Positions 26,799 through 30,495 of a stretch of DNA of 30,495 nucleotides are shown here, in pieces. The notes beneath the pieces are model-generated. The model did not search any database, was not told where the DNA came from, and saw nothing but the letters and a program-made list of their open reading frames with translations. Source of the stretch: Limnoraphis robusta CS-951 (GTDB lineage Bacteria; Cyanobacteriota; Cyanobacteriia; Cyanobacteriales; Microcoleaceae); the NCBI RefSeq assembly GCF_000972705.2, contig NZ_LATL02000088.1, positions 1-30,495 on the forward strand, read 5' to 3'. A program made the translations under genes and the position numbers. Numbering within the stretch: position 1 is the stretch's first letter; each line of letters opens with the position of its first letter.

Positions 26799-27746
26799 TT
26801 ATGACAATCCTTCGGAAATATCTTGAGTAATGCTTCCTCCCGGAAATTCTAAAGTAAACGCAGTGGAACCCGGTGGCAAGAAAAACCTTAATAATGCAGG
26901 TACACCATCGGCATATTCTTGACAAACTTTTCCAGATTGATCGAGAATTCGACCCGAACCAATTACGATTGTTTCTTCCGAAACTAGCTCTTTAAAAACC
27001 TGTTCAAGTTTGTTCATATCGCTGGCTAATTGATGATCCCATATGTCAATACTTTGCCCAGATGAATCTTTTAATCCCTTTTCTTCAAACATATTATCGA
27101 GTTCTTCCATTTGCCCCGCATCAACTTCATCCCCTACGCCCAAAAGTATAAGTTTAAGGAACGGCTTTTTTTGATTGGCAATTTCTTGACCATATTGCCA
27201 ACAATACTGTTTGACATTTTCTAAATCTTCAATAATTCCATCGGTGACAAAGACACACAAAGCCGCAGGTTGTTTCACGCCTCGAGCCGGAGCATCTTTA
27301 AATTTTTCGGTAAAATACTGTAAGGGTGGTAATAACTTAGTTCCCCTTCCCCAAGGTAACTTTTTAGGGCCGATAATCGAAATTGTTTGTATTTGTTGGC
27401 TATCAAATTCTCCGACTACTTCGACTTGAGAACCATCGGGACTACAAGCCCAATAAATTAGATCGACCTTGCCATTAGAAGAAAAATTAGCTAAGTAATT
27501 AATCATGGTACGAGTCACGGGTTCTACCACGTTGGGAATGCTAGCTGCGGCACCAAAAACACCTCCAACAACCCCACTGACTCCATACATTTTTTTCATG
27601 GAAGCGGAGCCATCAAGGGCTAAACCCATTCGTACTCCTTCCAAGTCAGGAATAGTTAAAATGGTAGCGACAATCTTTAAGTCCCCGCTACTTTGCTTGA
27701 AAACGTTAACTTCGCCAAACGGCTCAACGACATTAGATAGCTGCAT
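26799..27746 (-). CDS. vWA-domain protein (paralogue B)
   Basis: First gene of the vWA/TerY cluster, 315 residues. FGEVNVFKQSSGDLKIVATI leads to GLALDGSASM (MIDAS Asp45, Ser47, Ser49). A small Gly/Ala-rich loop follows (GVVGGVFGAAASIP), then GRGTKLLPPLQYF and CVFVTDGIIEDLENVKQY. The C-terminal tail is SGRILDQSGKVCQEYADGVP and a beta end. It is 32 bases upstream of paralogue A and arose with it by duplication. A possible operator-like sequence lies 53 bases upstream of the ATG. Confidence 0.85.
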   Translation of the reverse strand: MQLSNVVEPFGEVNVFKQSSGDLKIVATILTIPDLEGVRMGLALDGSASMKKMYGVSGVVGGVFGAAASIPNVVEPVTRTMINYLANFSSNGKVDLIYWACSPDGSQVEVVGEFDSQQIQTISIIGPKKLPWGRGTKLLPPLQYFTEKFKDAPARGVKQPAALCVFVTDGIIEDLENVKQYCWQYGQEIANQKKPFLKLILLGVGDEVDAGQMEELDNMFEEKGLKDSSGQSIDIWDHQLASDMNKLEQVFKELVSEETIVIGSGRILDQSGKVCQEYADGVPALLRFFLPPGSTAFTLEFPGGSITQDISEGLS

Positions 27747-27798
27747 TTAAAAATTCTCCAATTGCTATCAGTTTACATCAGAATGTATTGGACATATA

Positions 27799-27814
27799 AC
27801 CGTAGATATCCTGA
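27799..27814. promoter_or_regulatory. Operator-like sequence upstream of the vWA cluster
   Basis: ACCGTAGATATCCTGA matches the WCCGTA-N4-TAC(G/T)GA form found before the giant gene and the M50 gene at all but one of the twelve defined positions. A single imperfect match could be chance; the location just before the first gene of the cluster is what makes it notable. Confidence 0.3.
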
Positions 27815-27828
27815 ATTTTGAAAAATAG

Positions 27829-28104
27829 GTTAGTCTTATTTGGATTGAAAGTCTAAGTAAATTCACGGAGTCTACTTGGCAATCTTTACCCGGACTAAAA
27901 AGATGATTTTCGACTCACCTATTAGAAACATATCAGCCCACTCAGGATATTTTACGAAAAGCTTTACATTTCTTGACGGAGTAGCACCTATTGATTCAAG
28001 AACATCTGGAGGTAGGCATCTCAGTAAAATCTTATTTGGAAATATCTAGTGCCATATATATTGCCCTTAAAATCAACAAATTACCAAATATCTTGAACGA
28101 TTGA
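27829..28104 (+). pseudogene. Decayed gene of unknown family
   Basis: One frame keeps coding character for about 90 codons but has stops at TGA (27904) and TAG (27964). Segments are WIESLSKFTESTWQSLPGLK, STHLLETYQPTQDILRKALH and LEISSAIYIALKINKLPNIL. No start codon is clear. Helical, no recognised motif. It lies on the strand opposite to the vWA cluster. Confidence 0.45.
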
Positions 28105-28112
28105 TTGCGGGG

Positions 28113-28142
28113 TTGACAAGTCATGCAAAAACTTAATATAAT
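28113..28142 (+). promoter_or_regulatory. Consensus sigma-70-type promoter without a gene
   Basis: TTGACA (28113-28118) and TATAAT (28137-28142) are both perfect, with an 18-bp spacer. Transcription would run rightward into 28150 and beyond, antisense to the pseudogene remnants at 28164-28694. There is no plus-strand reading frame in the next 400 bases, so it may drive a non-coding or relic transcript. Confidence 0.5.
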
Positions 28143-28163
28143 TGACCGATTATTATTTATTAT

Positions 28164-28424
28164 TTATTTTAAAAGAGTTTCTCGCTTTATAGCAGGTGAA
28201 CTATTTTTCCGATGCAGTCCAGGCTGAACCTCCTCCAAAAAATAATTCACCTTATTCTGACTTAACTGACTGTCAACATTCAACCAACCGTTATCCCAAA
28301 CAACATCCAGAACTTTTAGATAAGTTTGCCAAACATTCTTTTGTTTAAAGGTTTCATAGTGTTCTTCTGTCGCCTTATCAATGAATTCTAAATCTTCATC
28401 AGAATAGCGAGGAGTTGGATTACC
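28164..28424 (-). pseudogene. C-terminal remnant of an unknown gene
   Basis: An 86-codon frame with strong coding character: TPRYSDEDLEFIDKATEEHY, QTYLKVLDVVWDNGWLNVDS, LEEVQPGLH, ending at TAA 28164. There is no start codon; its left end abuts the oxidoreductase fragment in another frame at about 28425. It may be the C-terminus of a different gene joined by deletion. Family not recognised. Confidence 0.5.
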
Positions 28425-28426
28425 TT

Positions 28427-28694
28427 TTCAACTGAACGTCATCCCGGCGTTTTCCAACCTGCAACTAAACCGCCTGCATAGCAACTCGCTTCTAACAAAG
28501 TCGCATCATAACCTTGTTTTGCAAGGTGATACGTTGCGCCTAAACCCCCCCAACCCGCACCGACAATGACACGGCAGTTGCTCTCTTACGAACTTCGCTC
28601 TCGCCGGAAACCGCCGAGCCGCGAGTTCGCGCTCTACGCAGGCGTGACCCCAAGACCGCACTGCCTCAACTTTTGGAGATTGTATTTCAGACAT
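28427..28694 (-). pseudogene. N-terminal remnant of an FAD-dependent oxidoreductase gene
   Basis: The start MSEIQSPKVEAV is followed, after an 88-bp insert, by VIVGAGWGGLGATYHLAKQG and LLEASCYAGGLVAGWKTPG, the FAD-binding Rossmann N-terminus of amine-oxidase/phytoene-desaturase-like enzymes. A TGA (complement of 28439-28441) replaces the Gly codon expected in the G-RSVE motif, and after RSVE the gene is cut off. The remaining four fifths of the gene is missing. Three separate lesions: insert, nonsense codon, deletion. Confidence 0.75.
28571..28658. repeat. 88-bp palindromic insert in the oxidoreductase remnant
   Basis: This GC-rich block splits VEAV from VIVGAG and shifts the frame (88 is not a multiple of three); removing it restores the expected protein. 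It includes GCCGGAAACCGCCGAGC and ACGCAGGCGT palindromic parts. On the minus strand it begins CGGTCTTGGGGTC, which resembles the start (CGTCTTGGTGCG) of the 107-bp insert in the ISL3 transposase, so the two may be related dispersed repeats. Confidence 0.65.
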
Positions 28695-28729
28695 ATTTGG
28701 TTAAATTTTAGAGGTCAGATTTGATGATG

Positions 28730-29560
28730 TTAAACAAGCGTTTGAGGATGAATAAACTGATATCCTGCTTCTTGAATCTTTTGACTAGAAACCCGCACAT
28801 TATAAGGTCGATTATTTGGAAGAGAGACATCCCAAGTGACGTTCTGAAGGTCGTATTTTTCACACATTAAATCGATTAATTCTCGTCGAGTGAGACTAGA
28901 ATTATCAACTAAATTGTAAATCCCTTCTAACTGATGTTGACGGCTAAACTCTATCGCCCCGACAATATCATCTAAATGTACCCAAGCCGTCGGATAACGA
29001 CCATTTCCCGGTTGAGTTGTCCCGAACATTCGACTAAATATTTTGACAATTTCTCGACCTGGCCCATATATTCCCCCCAGTCGCAAAATACAAACTTTCA
29101 GATTTTCGGAGGCTAAATCTAATAATAGTTGTTCGGTTTTATAGATAATCTGTTGATTTTTATCAGCCGGAAAAACGGGTGAACTTTCATCAACTGTTAC
29201 TCCATTTTGATCGCCGTATAACCCAAAACTTCCCGTATAAATTAAATGCTGAACTTCAGGAACTTGAGGTAAAACTGTTGCTAAGGTTTGGGCGGTTTTC
29301 TGATAAGCGAGTTGATAGGCTTGCGGATCTCTGCCTTTTGATGCTACACTTAATAAAACAGTATTTTGACCCTGCAAAACTGACTTTAACGCCTCTGGAT
29401 CATTCCCATTAACAACCACCACTCGGTTAGCGATCTTTTCTAAACCTTCTACCCGTCCCGGTGTTGTTGTTGTAGCAGTTACAGTTAACCCAAGTGTTTG
29501 ACTCCAATAACGAGAAACTGCACTCCCGACATAGCCACAGCCAATAATTGCAATATTCAT
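28730..29560 (-). CDS. NAD(P)-binding SDR-family epimerase/reductase
   Basis: A 276-residue extended/atypical SDR protein. IAIIGCGYVGSAV at the start is the Rossmann dinucleotide loop, LLSVASKGRD a second nucleotide contact, and IYTGSFGLYGDQNG and LRLGGIYGPGR the usual SDR core segments. WVHLDDIVGAIEF and YNLVDNSSLTRREL match the sugar-nucleotide epimerase and YeeZ-like group. The canonical catalytic YxxxK is not seen: the expected place reads IIYKTEQLLL. It is therefore uncertain whether it is an active epimerase or a reductase variant. The gene stands alone, with 85 bases to the next gene upstream; nothing ties it to its neighbours. Confidence 0.8.
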   Translation of the reverse strand: MNIAIIGCGYVGSAVSRYWSQTLGLTVTATTTTPGRVEGLEKIANRVVVVNGNDPEALKSVLQGQNTVLLSVASKGRDPQAYQLAYQKTAQTLATVLPQVPEVQHLIYTGSFGLYGDQNGVTVDESSPVFPADKNQQIIYKTEQLLLDLASENLKVCILRLGGIYGPGREIVKIFSRMFGTTQPGNGRYPTAWVHLDDIVGAIEFSRQHQLEGIYNLVDNSSLTRRELIDLMCEKYDLQNVTWDVSLPNNRPYNVRVSSQKIQEAGYQFIHPQTLV

Positions 29561-29645
29561 GGATAATGATTGTTTGATAAAAACCTTTATTTATGATAGC
29601 AAGCTTAAGTCTTTTTTTCAGAATCTACTTTTTGAAGTCTCTGAC

Positions 29646-30203
29646 TTAGGACAACATTCCCAACTGTTTCAACCCGAGAAACAAAGCCGCCACTGTTCCC
29701 GCCACACAAATTTTCCCTTGGCTAATATATTCTATCACTTGCTCAACGGGAACTAAAATGACTTCTATTTCTTCAGTAATATCTAACTGACGTTCTTGTA
29801 ACCGTTGAACATTAGATGCTAAAAATAAATGAACTGAATTTGTATCTTTCACCGGATTATCGTATAATGTTGCTAACTTGATCATCGATTCGGCAACATA
29901 ACCCGTTTCTTCAGTCAGTTCACGAGTTGCAGCGAATTCTGGACTTTCTTCAGTCGGGGAAAAACTGCCAGCCGGTAACTCTAATAAAACCTCACCAACG
30001 CCATGTCGATATTGACAAACAAAAACGATTTCATTTTGCGGTGTTATCGGTAAAACCAAAGCAATATCCGGGCGAACATTCACAAAAAAATCATCAATAA
30101 TTGTTCCATTGGATAACTCAACCGTATCTTTTCTGACGCGACACCATTGATGATTAATGATCAATTGAGAATCTAATTGTTTCCACTTTGCTATTTTTTT
30201 CAT
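29646..30203 (-). CDS. Nudix hydrolase (ADP-ribose pyrophosphatase-like)
   Basis: The Nudix box GSFSPTEESPEFAATRELTE followed by ETGY is present, one residue longer than the consensus between Gly and the first Glu. VFVCQYRHGVGEVLLELPAG before it is the ADP-ribose/nucleoside-diphosphate-sugar pyrophosphatase pattern. I place the start at the ATG at 30203 (MKKIAKWKQL). The frame is open to 30278, but those extra 25 codons are encoded partly by the tandem repeat array and do not look like the family. About 185 residues, normal for ADP-ribose pyrophosphatases. Likely house-cleaning of nucleotide sugars in the cytoplasm. Confidence 0.85.
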   Translation of the reverse strand: MKKIAKWKQLDSQLIINHQWCRVRKDTVELSNGTIIDDFFVNVRPDIALVLPITPQNEIVFVCQYRHGVGEVLLELPAGSFSPTEESPEFAATRELTEETGYVAESMIKLATLYDNPVKDTNSVHLFLASNVQRLQERQLDITEEIEVILVPVEQVIEYISQGKICVAGTVAALFLGLKQLGMLS

Positions 30204-30250
30204 TTCTTTAAATTTATAGAAAGTGACCGGTACAAAGGAAAAAAAGGCGG

Positions 30251-30495
30251 GTTTATTAATGTTATTTGTGAGAAACATACATTTGTACAGAACCCTTGGT
30301 GGGAAGGGCGGGTTTATTAATGTTATTTGTGAGAAACATACATTTGTACAGAACCCTTGGTGGGAAGGGCGGGTTTATTAATGTTATTTGTGAGAAACAT
30401 ACATTTGTACAGAACCCTTTGTGGGAAGGGCGGGTTTATTAATGTTATTTGTGAGAAACATACATTTGTACAGAACCCTTGGTGGGAAGGGCGGG
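30251..30495. repeat. 61-bp tandem repeat array, four units, open at the window end
   Basis: GTTTATTAATGTTATTTGTG begins units at 30251, 30312, 30373 and 30434. Each unit continues with AGAAACATACATTTGTACAG and AACCCTTGGTGGGAAGGGCG. The units are identical except for T in place of G in the third (CCCTTTGTGGG). No variable spacers exist, so it is not a CRISPR array. It begins 48 bases upstream of the Nudix start, in its promoter region, and continues beyond the window. Confidence 0.95.

Noticed and set aside
30251..30495. Possible CRISPR array from regularly spaced repeats
   Set aside because: The whole 61-bp period is conserved; there are no unique spacers between the repeats.

Overview
The window looks like chromosomal DNA from a filamentous cyanobacterium, probably Oscillatoriales (Planktothrix/Microcoleus-like; inferred, not tested). 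The reasons are many HIP1 octamers (GCGATCGC), cyanobacterial short dispersed palindromes, a G-rich intergenic repeat that encodes a PPLKKG-type peptide, and families common in this group: DUF4114, M50+HlyD pairs and TerY-type vWA/kinase/phosphatase clusters. Almost all intact genes lie on the minus strand. The edges and the gaps between clusters are full of decayed genes and mobile-element debris.

Layout. (1) 1-3.3 kb: a truncated DUF6932 gene, a small secreted protein, a gene with an in-frame TGA, an ISL3-family insertion sequence whose transposase is broken by a 107-bp palindromic insert, and the last codons of a lost helicase. (2) 3.4-16.7 kb, minus strand: a 2725-residue modular protein reads as a polymorphic toxin. 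It has acidic repeats, DUF4114, a subtilisin-like domain with Thr at the nucleophile position, a leishmanolysin-like metalloprotease, LysM, a charged helix, a PPC-like domain, a hydrophobic pre-toxin region and a C-terminal nucleotidyltransferase. It is followed by a candidate immunity gene, a degenerate arginyl-tRNA synthetase paralogue lacking its catalytic signatures, an M50 membrane metalloprotease and an HlyD-type adaptor. (3) 16.7-20.3 kb: a gene-poor region with operator-like repeats before the giant gene, gene remnants, an ORF built on a 39-bp HIP1 minisatellite, and an IS630-type transposase remnant. (4) 20.3-27.7 kb, minus strand: two paralogous vWA proteins, a TerY-like vWA protein, a PP2C phosphatase, a Ser/Thr kinase with a zinc ribbon, and a beta-helix protein with a C-terminal hydrophobic anchor. 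This is a TerY-phosphorylation-triad type signalling cluster. (5) 27.8-30.5 kb: pseudogenes, a consensus promoter with no gene after it, an SDR oxidoreductase, a Nudix hydrolase and a 61-bp tandem array running off the window end.

How the parts may work together. The giant protein probably carries its nucleotidyltransferase to the envelope or to neighbouring cells. Its proteases, and perhaps the M50/HlyD pair, would serve maturation or export, and the small gene after it would protect the producer. A dyad of the form WCCGTA-N4-TAC(G/T)GA occurs three times upstream of the giant gene, once perfectly and once imperfectly upstream of the M50/HlyD pair, and once imperfectly upstream of the vWA cluster. 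This suggests shared regulation of three units that look unrelated; that link is inference.
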